Assembly: GCA_011390935.1 (NCBI GenBank)
Contig: JAABRL010000006.1
Coordinates: 57,020 to 121,019 of the forward strand
Direction of reading: 5' to 3'
DNA from: Gemmatimonas sp.
GTDB taxonomy: Bacteria > Gemmatimonadota > Gemmatimonadetes > Gemmatimonadales > Gemmatimonadaceae
DNA: 64,000 bases
Positions 45,357 to 54,628 of the stretch are shown here, one piece after another. The notes under the pieces are model-generated. The model saw only the letters and a program-made list of their open reading frames with translations. It was not told the DNA's origin and searched no databases. Position 1 is the stretch's first letter; each line of letters starts with the position of its first letter. A program made the position numbers and the translations under genes.

Positions 45357-47471
45357 ATGACATTCCGACTTTTTTCGCCCCCGCGCATGCGGCTGGCGCG
45401 CTCCGTGGCGTTCGCTTGCGTGGCGTCACTCGTGAGCACAGCGCTCTCGGCGCAGACCGTGGGCATTTCGCTCGTCCCGTCGGCGCAACGTGTCGATTGG
45501 AACGACGAGCTGCCGTTTGCGACCGACTGGCTTTATGGTGGCCGCGTGGCGCTGCAATTCGGGAAGTTTGTCGAGTTGCAGCCGTTCTACTTCATGCGCA
45601 ACGGATTCGGTCTCGACTCCACGAAGATCGCATCGCGATTCGGCCCCGCCGCACTGGGACGCACGCTCGACCTGCAGCACTACGGCACGAGCGTGCAGTT
45701 CAACCTGGGCGATGGCGGTGTCGTGCCATTCGTGCGAGCGGGAGCGGGCGTGCTTCGGCTGGAGCCGGAAGACAGTGAACGACAGGATCGCATCACCGTG
45801 AGCGCCGGTGGAGGGTTCCGCTTTGGTATCGCGGGGCTCAACGCCGAACTGTTCGCCGAACAGATGTCGTTCCGCATGAATCCGCAGTCGCTGTTCGGTC
45901 CGGACACCTCGGCCGGTGCATCGCTGCCCACATTGCGCAACTTCGTGTATGGCGCGGCCGTCACGTTGCCCATCTCGACGCCGAGCAATCTCGACCGCGA
46001 CAGCGACGGATTGCGCGGCACCACGTCGCCGATTGAGCCGTTCGTTGGCGTGCTGCGCTATGCCGGCGCGCACAACCTGCCGAATCAGGAGCTCGCTGGC
46101 GTGCGCGCGGGCATCGATTTTTCGCCGGTGTTCGGCGTGCGCGGCTTCTACTGGCGCGGTGTGAACGATGATCGCAATGGTCCGGCCGATGTCGCGGGCT
46201 ATGGTGGTGAGGCGCAGTTCAACCTCAACACGGGCCCCGGCATTTCGCCGTTTCTCGTGGTCGGCGCCGGTCAGCTGGATTACAACGCCAACTTCCGCGA
46301 TTCGCTCGGCAACACGCGCGATGACAAGACCGCGTTCATCATTGGCGGCGGCGCCAGCGTACAGTTGTCCGATCGCGTGCGTCTCAACGGTGCCATTCGC
46401 GATTACATCATGACCACCGACGAGTCGCTCGACAACGTGGCCACCACTGGTGACCTCACGCACAACACCATGATCACCGCGGGTCTCACGATCAGCTTTG
46501 GTGGTCGCACGCAGGCGAGCGATCGCCGCGGCATGGCAACGCGCGATGATCGACGCACCAGCGCGCGAGAGACGCCGATCGAACGCGAGCTTCGCGAAGT
46601 CGAAGCGCTGCGCGAGGAGCGTCTGATGCGCGCCATTCGGGCCGAGCGTGAGGCGCTGGAACGCGAGGCGCGAGCCGAACGCGCGACGCCGGACGACGCC
46701 CGTCGCCGGCTGGACGACGCCCGCGTGGTGCCGCGCACCATCACCGGCAGCGACTCGGTGCGCTACATCACGGTGCCCGTGCCCACGCAGGGCGAGATCA
46801 TCCTGCGCTACGGGCTGCCGGCGCGCGACAGCGGGGTGGTTCGCCGCGATAGCGTGGTGGTGACCCCCGGCACCCCTGCTGGCGACATGCTCGCCCGCCT
46901 GGCGGAAATCGAGCGCCGTCTCACGGCACGCCTCGACGCGATCGAACGCCAGCAGGCCGGTACGCCGGGCGCGCAGGCGCCCGTGGTGAACATGGTCACG
47001 CCGAGTGGTGAGCCCGTGGTGGTCGATCGTGCAAACCGCCCCGTGTTCCAGCGCTTTGGCCAGGTACGCTCTCGTGACCTGCAGCCGTACGCCGGTTTCG
47101 GCATTCGCGATGGGGACGCGCAGATCATTCTGGGCGCGCGTGCCGACCTGGGCCCGATCAATCCCGGCAGCGGTCTGCACTTCGTGCCGGAGCTGGCCGT
47201 GGGCTTCGGCAGCGGTCCGTTCTCGGTGCTGGCGCTGGCCAACGTGCAGTACGCGTTCGGTGCCATGGGTGGCAATCGCAGCATTCGCCCGTACGTCACG
47301 CTCGGCGGCGGCGTGTACTCGCCCACCGTGCTCGGCATCAACACGGCGATCGGTTCGTCGTTCCGATTGCAGCCGCAGGCGGCACGTCCGCTGTTCCTGA
47401 ACGTGGAGCTGCAGAGCATCAACCTCGGCGGGCAGACCCGCCTACTGTTCGGTCTGAGCCGTTCGCAGTAA
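45357..47471 (+). CDS. outer-membrane protein with two barrel-like domains joined by a coiled coil
   Basis: The protein is 704 residues from ATG 45357, with a signal peptide ending ALSAQ. Residues of about 30-380 form a barrel-like region with OmpA-like strands (VQFNLGDGGVVPFVRAGAG, in parts), including a calcium-type acidic loop DRDSDG. A highly charged helical segment lies at about 400-500 (IERELREVEALREERLMRA and so on). The C-terminal region (about 570-704) has further barrel strands (DLQPYAGFGIRDGDAQIILGA, in parts). Paired barrels around a coiled coil are unusual. It is followed by a strong terminator. Confidence 0.65.
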   Translation: MTFRLFSPPRMRLARSVAFACVASLVSTALSAQTVGISLVPSAQRVDWNDELPFATDWLYGGRVALQFGKFVELQPFYFMRNGFGLDSTKIASRFGPAALGRTLDLQHYGTSVQFNLGDGGVVPFVRAGAGVLRLEPEDSERQDRITVSAGGGFRFGIAGLNAELFAEQMSFRMNPQSLFGPDTSAGASLPTLRNFVYGAAVTLPISTPSNLDRDSDGLRGTTSPIEPFVGVLRYAGAHNLPNQELAGVRAGIDFSPVFGVRGFYWRGVNDDRNGPADVAGYGGEAQFNLNTGPGISPFLVVGAGQLDYNANFRDSLGNTRDDKTAFIIGGGASVQLSDRVRLNGAIRDYIMTTDESLDNVATTGDLTHNTMITAGLTISFGGRTQASDRRGMATRDDRRTSARETPIERELREVEALREERLMRAIRAEREALEREARAERATPDDARRRLDDARVVPRTITGSDSVRYITVPVPTQGEIILRYGLPARDSGVVRRDSVVVTPGTPAGDMLARLAEIERRLTARLDAIERQQAGTPGAQAPVVNMVTPSGEPVVVDRANRPVFQRFGQVRSRDLQPYAGFGIRDGDAQIILGARADLGPINPGSGLHFVPELAVGFGSGPFSVLALANVQYAFGAMGGNRSIRPYVTLGGGVYSPTVLGINTAIGSSFRLQPQAARPLFLNVELQSINLGGQTRLLFGLSRSQ

Positions 47472-47526
47472 GGGCAGTACGAACGGGAATGCCTGACTGC
47501 TGACGCCGTCAGGTCACCGCATGTTC

Positions 47527-47575
47527 AAGGAGCGCGCACACCGGCAGGATGGTGTGCGCGCTCCTTGCCGTTTTT
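47527..47575 (+). terminator. strong rho-independent terminator after the two-barrel gene
   Basis: AAGGAGCGCGCACACC (47527-47542) and GGTGTGCGCGCTCCTT (47551-47566) make a perfect 16-bp stem with an 8-nt loop, followed by GCCGTTTTT. It sits between the barrel gene and the next gene. Because it lies before 47597, it argues for the later start of that gene. Confidence 0.85.
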
Positions 47576-47596
47576 CCAGTCGCCCACGAGCCGCTC

Positions 47597-48175
47597 ATGT
47601 CTGCGCCGTTCAGCCCCGAGTCGTTTCGCACGTTCGCCGCGGTTGCCTTGCGCCCTGTGCTGCCCGGGCTGCTGCTGGGGGTGTGCACTCTGGCCTTCGG
47701 CTTCGGCATGGGTGCGGTGTTCGGACTCAACGAAGCGCTCATCAGGGATCGGCTGGCGGGTTCGGCCGCGGCGGTGGCCGCCACGGTATATCAGGGCGAC
47801 GCGGCGGCTTCAAAGGCCGTGGTGGACAAATCGTGGACGTACATGCAGCGCGCGCACCTGCATGCGGGCAGTCTCGGGGCCGTGGCGGTGGTGCTCTCGC
47901 TCGTGCTCGTGCTGCTCGGCACGGGGCCGGCGCTCGCGCGCACACTCAGCGTGGGACTCGGCGCCGGCGGGCTCGGCTACTCCGTGTTCTGGATGTGGGC
48001 GGGGTTCATCGCACCGGGGCTGGGCAGCACGGGGGCGGCTAAGGAGTCGCTCAAGCTGCTGGCGATGCCGGCGTCGGGGGCGGTCTCGATCTCCACGGTG
48101 ATCGTGGCGGTGCTGGTGGCGCGGGCCTGGTTGTCGCCGTCTTCCAACGCGATCCCGGCGGTCGGCCGGATCTAG
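47597..48175 (+). CDS. four-helix membrane protein
   Basis: The protein is 192 residues from ATG 47597. Four hydrophobic stretches are visible (about 17-44, 91-111, 120-139 and 160-180). No family is recognised. An upstream in-frame start at 47549 lies inside the terminator hairpin at 47527-47566, so the later ATG is preferred. It is followed by a plug protein gene 90 bp on. Confidence 0.5.
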   Translation: MSAPFSPESFRTFAAVALRPVLPGLLLGVCTLAFGFGMGAVFGLNEALIRDRLAGSAAAVAATVYQGDAAASKAVVDKSWTYMQRAHLHAGSLGAVAVVLSLVLVLLGTGPALARTLSVGLGAGGLGYSVFWMWAGFIAPGLGSTGAAKESLKLLAMPASGAVSISTVIVAVLVARAWLSPSSNAIPAVGRI

Positions 48176-48265
48176 CCGCGCATCCACAGACGCTGCATAT
48201 TTTTTGAATACCCCGCCCGGGCATCCCCGCCCGGACTCCGTGCCGCGGGTCGGCGGGAGGTCGCC

Positions 48266-49063
48266 GTGAACACGCGCCGCATCATGCTGCCGCTGTCCGT
48301 CGCCGTCGCGCTCAGTGCGCTGACGGCATCCGCGCACGCCCAATCCATCGTGCGCGTGCTCGACCGGGACAGCCTCCCAATCCCGTTTGCCCTCGTGCAG
48401 GTTGGCGGCGGCGCGGAGCGAGTGGCCGATTCGCTCGGACGCGCACGCTTTGCGAAGGAGCTCGGTACGGCGGCGTCCCTGACGGTGCGACGCATCGGAT
48501 ACGCGCCGTTCCACGGACGCGCCACCACGTCAGCGCAGGGGGAGTTGGTGGTGCTGCTCGAGCCGATGGTGCGCGAACTCGAGGCGGTGCAGACCGTGGC
48601 GCTGCGCAGTACCCCGCTCTCACGCACCGGCTTCTACGATCGCATGCAACGCGTGCACGACGGGGCGATCGTGGGACGCTTCATCACGCCCGAGGAGCTC
48701 GAGCAGCGCCGACCGACGCTGGTGTCCCAAGTGCTGCAGGGGCTGCCATCGGTTCGCGTGCAGCGGGCCCCTGACGGGAGAGCCGTGGTGCTCGGCCGAG
48801 GAGGTTGCCCGATGACCGTGCTGCTCGACGGGCAGCGCCTCAACGGCCTGCTGCAAGACAATGCTCGGTTCCGAAGCACGAGCATCAATCCGCAGGGGCA
48901 ACGGGACGGCGGAGACCTGAGTCTCGATGAGGCCACCAACGCGAGCGAGGTCATGGCGATCGAGGTCTACAACTCCACCGCCAACGCACCAAGCGAACTG
49001 ATTCCAACCACCGGCGGTGGATCCTGCGGTCTCATCGCAATCTGGACGGGACCGCGGCGGTAA
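48266..49063 (+). CDS. secreted carboxypeptidase-regulatory-like plus TonB-plug protein without a barrel (paralogue C)
   Basis: The protein is 265 residues from GTG 48266 with GGGAGG 5 nt upstream and a signal peptide ending SAHAQ. One carboxypeptidase-regulatory-like module (about 27-100) is followed by a plug domain. It shares the endings of the two genes at 31930-34802: CPMTVLLDG, then IEVYNSTANAP and the C-terminal CGLIAIWTGPRR. The spacing C-x5-LDG and C-x5-WT is identical in all three. No barrel follows. It is single and divergent in location, so the family is dispersed in the genome. Confidence 0.7.
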   Translation: MNTRRIMLPLSVAVALSALTASAHAQSIVRVLDRDSLPIPFALVQVGGGAERVADSLGRARFAKELGTAASLTVRRIGYAPFHGRATTSAQGELVVLLEPMVRELEAVQTVALRSTPLSRTGFYDRMQRVHDGAIVGRFITPEELEQRRPTLVSQVLQGLPSVRVQRAPDGRAVVLGRGGCPMTVLLDGQRLNGLLQDNARFRSTSINPQGQRDGGDLSLDEATNASEVMAIEVYNSTANAPSELIPTTGGGSCGLIAIWTGPRR

Positions 49064-49090
49064 ACCCGAGCAGCGGTCACGATCGCGTGA

Positions 49091-50173
49091 TCAGCGCGGC
49101 CGCTGCTCTACCGCCACCCCGCTCACCACGTCCGGGTGATCGGCAAACACACCGTCCACACCGGCCGCCCGAAACGCCGCTACCTCCGCGGCCACATCGC
49201 CGCCGAAGCGCGCACCCACGAACTGCGCTTCACGGCGAATCGTCCAGATGTGCACCTTGAGCCCCGCGGCGTGCGCGTCGGCGACGAGCGACGTCGCGCT
49301 GCCGGACGCCGGCATCACGAGCCGCTTCTCCGGCCCGATGCCGTACACGTACTTCGCAAGCGCGCGCAGCCCTTCGGGCGCCAGCAGCTGCGCGTACGTG
49401 GGGATCGACGCATCACGCGCCCGATCCGGCGGAGAGCCCGCGGACACGAGCTGGATCAACCGCACCTTCGTGCGTTCGGCGAGCCAGCGCAGGTTGCCCA
49501 CCTCGAACGATTGAATGAAGACGGGCGCCTGCGCCGTGTTCCACCCCACACGCGAGAGCGCGTCGAGCATCGGCTCCTCGAGCGGTAGCCCGATCGCGCG
49601 AAAGTGCGACGGATGCTTGGTCTCCGGATACACGCCCACCACGCGCCCCCGCGCCCGACCGAGCGAATCGGCCAGCGCGAGGACTTCGTCGAACGTGGGC
49701 ACGAGAAACCGCCCGTTGAACGACTGATCACGAAACGCCAGCCGCTCCTTCGCGCGCAACGTGCGCAGCTCGGCGAGGGTGAAGTCCTCGGTGAACCAGC
49801 CGGTCACGTTGGCGCCGTCCATCTGCTTCGTGGTGCGTCGATCGGGAAACTTCTCCGCCACATCGGTGGTGCCCCCGATCTCGTTTTCGTGGCGCGCCAC
49901 CAGCACACCGTCCTTCGTGATCACGAGATCCGGCTCGATGTAGTCCGCGCCCAGCTCCACCGCGCGTGTGTAGGCCTCGAGCGTGTGCTCGGGGCGATGT
50001 CCGCTCGCACCGCGGTGCGCCACGAGCAGGAACGGCGGGTCATCGGCCATCAGCGGGGCGGCCATGGACGCTCTCGGGGTAGAAGACGGGGCGCTCACGC
50101 CGCACCCGACCAGCATCGTGGCGGCGAGCAGTAGCCGCGACGCGCGAGACACCACCAGCAACGAACGGAACAT
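49091..50173 (-). CDS. glpQ: glycerophosphodiester phosphodiesterase lipoprotein
   Basis: The protein is 360 residues from ATG 50173. A lipobox (LAATMLVGCG) puts it outside the cytoplasm. The GDPD fold shows its HRG-E-D-H set: VAHRGASGHRPEHT, then YIEPDLVITKDG and ARHENEI. It hydrolyses glycerophosphodiesters, freeing glycerol-3-phosphate and alcohol, for lipid breakdown products. It is divergent from the kinase gene, with a 233-bp gap. Confidence 0.85.
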   Translation of the reverse strand: MFRSLLVVSRASRLLLAATMLVGCGVSAPSSTPRASMAAPLMADDPPFLLVAHRGASGHRPEHTLEAYTRAVELGADYIEPDLVITKDGVLVARHENEIGGTTDVAEKFPDRRTTKQMDGANVTGWFTEDFTLAELRTLRAKERLAFRDQSFNGRFLVPTFDEVLALADSLGRARGRVVGVYPETKHPSHFRAIGLPLEEPMLDALSRVGWNTAQAPVFIQSFEVGNLRWLAERTKVRLIQLVSAGSPPDRARDASIPTYAQLLAPEGLRALAKYVYGIGPEKRLVMPASGSATSLVADAHAAGLKVHIWTIRREAQFVGARFGGDVAAEVAAFRAAGVDGVFADHPDVVSGVAVEQRPR

Positions 50174-50406
50174 CGGGGCATCCCCTGAAAATGTCGAGCC
50201 GACACGCATCGCGTCCTGCGAACCCGCGCCGTCCCAGCGGGTAGCAGAACCGTCGCGCCAATGAGCCGTGCAGTGTGCGAAGGTAACGTCGCGTCTCGTC
50301 CCAGTCAGTTGCGGTCTGCACACCGTGACGGCGTTGCGACATACGGTCACGTGAGCGAACGTTCAGCAGGGCCCTGTCTCCCTGGTGATTCCCCCTACCC
50401 TGACGC

Positions 50407-53400
50407 ATGACCTCCCCGTCCCAGGCATTGCAGGACCGACTCTCCGCTGCACTGGCGGGACAATACACGATCGAGCGCGTGCTCGGCGTGGGCGGCATGG
50501 GGACAGTCTTTCTGGGGCGCGACGTCACGCTCGATCGTCCGGTCGCAATCAAGGTCATCTCCCCAGACGTGACGGGCAGCGCCGAACTCCGGCAGCGCTT
50601 CCTGCTCGAAGCGCGCACGGTGGCGCGCCTGCGGCACCCCAACATTGTGTCCGTGTATTCGGCGGGCGAATCCGGCGATCTGCTGTGGTTCGCCATGGAG
50701 TTCGTGCCCGGCGAAAGTCTGCGCGATCGGCAGCTGCGGGAACCGGTCCTGCCGGCCGACGATGTGATCGCCATCATGCACGATCTCGCGCTCGCGCTCG
50801 ACGACGCACACGCCGCCGGCATCGTGCACCGTGATGTGAAGCCCGAGAACATCCTGCTCGACCGGGACACCGGCCGCGCCATGCTCACCGACTTCGGCGT
50901 GGCCCGCGCGCTCTCGGCGGGCGATGGACGCCTCACCGGCGTGGGCTTCGTACTCGGCTCGCCGCGCTACATGAGCCCCGAGCAGGCGGCCGGTGACGCC
51001 ACCATCGACGGGCGCAGCGACCTCTACTCGCTCGGCCTCGTGGCCTACGAGCTGCTGGCGGGACACCCCGTGGTGCAGGCCGAAACACCCACGGCGATTC
51101 TGGTAAAGCACCTCACCGAAGAGGCCACGCCGATCACGCAGGTAAAAGCCGACGTGCCGCCGGTGCTGGCGAGCGCGATCATGCGCACGCTGGCCAAGAA
51201 GCCAGACGAACGGTTCACGCGCGGGCGCGCGCTCGCGGCAGCGCTCGAGGGGCGTGATCCGGATGATCCGTCGGCGGTTGGCGGCCGCCGATCGCTGGGC
51301 GGCTCGAAGGCGACACCTGCAGCGCCCACCTCCTCCGCTCGCAAGCGCCTTGCCGTGACCGCGGTGGTGGCCACCGTGGCCGCCGCTGGTCTCTGGTTTG
51401 CCACCGGGCGTGAAGCGGGTGCAGAGCGATCGGCGAACGCCAACACCTGGCTCGTGGCACCGTTCGAGCTGCAAACCTCGAACACCTCGCTGGACTGGCT
51501 GCGCGAAGGCGCGGTGAACATGCTCGGCCTCACGCTCTCGCAGTGGAACGACCTGAGCGTGGTGGACTACGAGCGCACCCTCGACCTGCTGTCGGCCATG
51601 GGCGAGGACGACGCACGTCGCGTGGGACTCGATGCCGCCCGCCAGATGGCGCGCCGCGCGAAGGCCGGCGCCGTGATCATGGGACAGATCACCACCGCCA
51701 ACGATTCGCTGTTCGTGGTGGCGCGGCGCTACGATGTGGCGAGCGGTACGCGCATTGACGAGGCCACCGTGGGCGCCCCGCTCAATGGCGACCCGCGCCT
51801 GGTGTTCGAGCGCCTCTCACGCGAGCTGCTCGATCTGGCGGGCGGTCCGGCACTGTCGCTCGAACTCGCCAGGCAGACCACCGAGTCGATCGAGGCGTAT
51901 CGACTGTATCTCGACGGGTTGCGCGCGCTGAATCGCTTCCGCCTGCCCGAAGCCGACTCGCTGTTCGCACGAGCGACCACACTCGATAGCACTTTCGCCC
52001 TGGCGTACTACAAACGCGCCCTGGGTCTCGGGTGGAGCAACCGCCTCGATTCGCTGTACGAAAACACGGCGCAGCGCGCCGTGCAGCACGGCAGCCGTGT
52101 GCCGCCGCGCATGCGCGAGGTGTTCGCCGGCAACCTCGACCTGGCTCGCGGTTTTCTCGCGTCCACGAGCGGATCGACCGATGCGGCCCGTACCTACTGG
52201 GACGCGGCGCAGCAGCGGTTCCAGACGCTGGCCGCGAGCGACTCCACCGACCTCGATGCCTGGTATGGCCTCGCCGATGCGGACTTCCACGCCGCCACCG
52301 GCACCGGGCTCGTCGATCCGGACTCGATCACCCTGTTGCTCAACCGCTCGATGCGGGCCTTCGAGCGCACCATCGCGATCGATTCGTCGTTCCATCTCGC
52401 GTATCAGCATCTGGTGAGTCTGTATCAGTTTGCGGCCAACGAACGCGGCGGTCTGGTGCTCGACAGCGGCGTGTTGCGGGTGCGAACCGCCAGCATGGAC
52501 AGCGCCCGTGTCGCGCAACTGCATCGCGACGCGCAGGATCGCAGCAAGCGCTTTGCCGAACGCTGGATCGCCGAGGACCCGGACAGCCCACAGGCGTGGC
52601 AGTCGCTGCTTGATACGTATGGCGTGATGCGGCAGTTCGATTCGGCCGTGGCGCTCATTGGCCGAGCCCGGACTCGTCCCGCCATCTACTCGCCGTCGCT
52701 GGCGATTTTCCGCGGCATGTTCCGACTGCTGCAGGACAACCCCGACAGCCTGCGCGCCGACTTGAACGAGATGCTGCAGCGCTTTCCCGCCGAGTCGCTG
52801 GGCGTGCGCACCACGACGCCCGGCGCGCTCATGCCATTCGTGAGCATGACGACCGCGGGCGCCGTGGGGGCCGTCGGTCTGCTCGACTCCCTCGTTGCGC
52901 GGTCCGTGGAACACAGCCCCACGTTTCCCGTGCTCGGTGGGTCCACGCGCGAGATCGCCGACATGTACAGCACCGCCGTCGCGGTGGCGGCCGGCGTCCC
53001 GATGAGCCCGGCCATGCGCACACGGCTCACCACAGGCATTGCGCGACTCTCCGGCACCGGCAGCGCCGGTCCGATCATGACTCAGTTCCGTACGCAGGCG
53101 CTGGGCGTTCCGTACAGTGTGTATCTCACGACTCGGGACACGACGTTCGCGCGCACCGCCCTCACCTGGGCAACCGAACGCGGCGCCGATTTTTTCGAGT
53201 TGGAGGCGCTGCTGGCACTCGAGCGCGGCGACAGCGCGGTTGCGCGCGCCAAGCGGGCACAGATCGCCGACACCGTCGGCTTGCGCGGGGCCACCCTGAG
53301 CATGGGCGGTGTGCGCGCGCTCACACGAGCGGAGCTGCTCACACGACTGGGCGATACGCGCCGAGCGATTGCGATCTACGAGATCATGCGCCCCGAGAAC

Positions 53401-53643
53401 CTGCAGATGAGCATGGGCGAGCCTGGCATCGCCCTGTACGTGCGCAGCCGACTCGCGCTGGGGCGCCTGTTGGAACAGGAGGGCGAACGCGAGCGTGCGC
53501 TGGCCGCCTACGAGTCATTCGAGCGCTACTGGCGCCACGCCGACCCGGTGCTGCAGGACGAGCTGCGCGAGGCACGGGCCTCGATGCAGCGACTGCGCGA
53601 TGCCGGCACCACGACAACGATCCGACCGCGCGCTGGGTCCTGA
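50407..53643 (+). CDS. Ser/Thr protein kinase with one membrane segment and a large C-terminal TPR-rich region
   Basis: The protein is 1,078 residues. The Hanks-type kinase domain (about 20-280) has GVGGMGTVF, catalytic Lys49 (VAIK), HRDVKPEN (141-148, Asp143) and DFG (162-164). A single membrane helix (about 314-334) separates it from the outer side. There, residues of about 346-470 resemble the FlgO/TolB-N-like domain seen in bacterial kinases, and the rest is helical repeat sequence with TPR-like character (for example LYLDGLRALNRFRLPEADSL). It may phosphorylate cytoplasmic targets in response to an envelope signal. Substrate and ligand are unknown. This very large kinase type is common in Gemmatimonadota. 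Confidence 0.85.
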   Translation: MTSPSQALQDRLSAALAGQYTIERVLGVGGMGTVFLGRDVTLDRPVAIKVISPDVTGSAELRQRFLLEARTVARLRHPNIVSVYSAGESGDLLWFAMEFVPGESLRDRQLREPVLPADDVIAIMHDLALALDDAHAAGIVHRDVKPENILLDRDTGRAMLTDFGVARALSAGDGRLTGVGFVLGSPRYMSPEQAAGDATIDGRSDLYSLGLVAYELLAGHPVVQAETPTAILVKHLTEEATPITQVKADVPPVLASAIMRTLAKKPDERFTRGRALAAALEGRDPDDPSAVGGRRSLGGSKATPAAPTSSARKRLAVTAVVATVAAAGLWFATGREAGAERSANANTWLVAPFELQTSNTSLDWLREGAVNMLGLTLSQWNDLSVVDYERTLDLLSAMGEDDARRVGLDAARQMARRAKAGAVIMGQITTANDSLFVVARRYDVASGTRIDEATVGAPLNGDPRLVFERLSRELLDLAGGPALSLELARQTTESIEAYRLYLDGLRALNRFRLPEADSLFARATTLDSTFALAYYKRALGLGWSNRLDSLYENTAQRAVQHGSRVPPRMREVFAGNLDLARGFLASTSGSTDAARTYWDAAQQRFQTLAASDSTDLDAWYGLADADFHAATGTGLVDPDSITLLLNRSMRAFERTIAIDSSFHLAYQHLVSLYQFAANERGGLVLDSGVLRVRTASMDSARVAQLHRDAQDRSKRFAERWIAEDPDSPQAWQSLLDTYGVMRQFDSAVALIGRARTRPAIYSPSLAIFRGMFRLLQDNPDSLRADLNEMLQRFPAESLGVRTTTPGALMPFVSMTTAGAVGAVGLLDSLVARSVEHSPTFPVLGGSTREIADMYSTAVAVAAGVPMSPAMRTRLTTGIARLSGTGSAGPIMTQFRTQALGVPYSVYLTTRDTTFARTALTWATERGADFFELEALLALERGDSAVARAKRAQIADTVGLRGATLSMGGVRALTRAELLTRLGDTRRAIAIYEIMRPENLQMSMGEPGIALYVRSRLALGRLLEQEGERERALAAYESFERYWRHADPVLQDELREARASMQRLRDAGTTTTIRPRAGS

Positions 53644-53690
53644 GGCGGTAATCGGTCAGACCAGCGCGCATCCCCTTTCCGGAGTGTGCC

Positions 53691-54194
53691 ATGTCGAGCG
53701 AGTCGCCACGCAGTCGCGCCGTGCAAGCGGTCATCGATGGTCATGCCGCTGCGCTTGAACAGGCGCTCACCGACGATAACACCGCCGTGCAGCACGTCAC
53801 GCCGGAGGGGTGGTCGCTGCTGCATCTGGCCGCGTACTACGGCCACACCGCGCTGGTGAAGACACTGCTCGTGCACGGCGCCGATGCCTTTGCACGCTCG
53901 GTCAACAGCACGGCGAACACTCCGCTGCACGCGGCAATCGCCGGCGCGGCCGATGTCGACTGCGTGAAGCTGCTGCTCGCCGGTGGCGCCGGCGTCAACG
54001 CCACCGGCGCGCAGGACATCACACCGCTGCACCTCGCCGCGTCGCGCAACGATCGGGCGTTGTGTGAACTCCTGCTCGCCCTCGGCGCCGATCCACGCGC
54101 GCGCATGGAGGACGGGTCGATGCCGCACCATGTGGCGAGTGAACGCGAGCATCACGAACTCGCGCTGTGGCTCGAGGGTCACGCGGCGCCCTAG
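53691..54194 (+). CDS. ankyrin-repeat protein
   Basis: The protein is 167 residues. About four ankyrin repeats are visible, with typical TPLHLAA and GADPRAR stretches, for example GWSLLHLAAYYGHTALVKTL (about 37-56) and ITPLHLAASRNDRALCELLL. There is no signal peptide, so it is probably cytoplasmic and protein-binding. GGAG precedes the ATG. It ends 4 bp inside the convergent DUF4332 gene. Confidence 0.8.
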   Translation: MSSESPRSRAVQAVIDGHAAALEQALTDDNTAVQHVTPEGWSLLHLAAYYGHTALVKTLLVHGADAFARSVNSTANTPLHAAIAGAADVDCVKLLLAGGAGVNATGAQDITPLHLAASRNDRALCELLLALGADPRARMEDGSMPHHVASEREHHELALWLEGHAAP

Positions 54195-54628
54195 AAGGCT
54201 GACCGCAACCCGGATCGCGACTCGGCCACGACGACCGGTTGCATCTCGCGTGCCCGGCGCACCCATCGGGACACCGTGCTGAGTGAGGGGACGGCGCGCG
54301 TGAGTTTGCGCTCCGCGTTTACGCGATGCAGCAGGTTCACGATGTTCTCCGGCTCCCGCTGACCGAGCTCCTGCACCGACTGGACGCCGCTGACTTCGAG
54401 CAGCCGACCGAAGCCGCCGCCAATGCCGCTCACGCGCATGAGGTCGGCCTGCCGGGCCCACGTTTCCAGCTGATGGGTGGTCACGGCAGCGTACGCCGAC
54501 AGCTGTCGACGCCCTTCGGCGGTGGCACAGCGCTCGATCAGCGCTTCCGAGTCGGCCACGCCGGCGCGAACGAGGCGGTCGGCGAAAAAGGGGCCGATGC
54601 CGTCAATCTCTTCGAGTTTGTAGGTCAT
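54191..54628 (-). CDS. DUF4332-like helix-hairpin-helix protein
   Basis: The protein is 145 residues. It starts YKLEEIDGIGPFFADRLVRAG, a helix-hairpin-helix, and has a second hairpin MRVSGIGGGFGRLLEVSGV (about 65-83), matching the DUF4332 pattern of two helix-hairpin-helix motifs that bind DNA non-specifically. A strong ribosome site AGGAGGA lies 5 nt before the ATG. Its stop shares a CTAG with the stop of the convergent ankyrin gene. Confidence 0.7.
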   Translation of the reverse strand: MTYKLEEIDGIGPFFADRLVRAGVADSEALIERCATAEGRRQLSAYAAVTTHQLETWARQADLMRVSGIGGGFGRLLEVSGVQSVQELGQREPENIVNLLHRVNAERKLTRAVPSLSTVSRWVRRAREMQPVVVAESRSGLRSAF

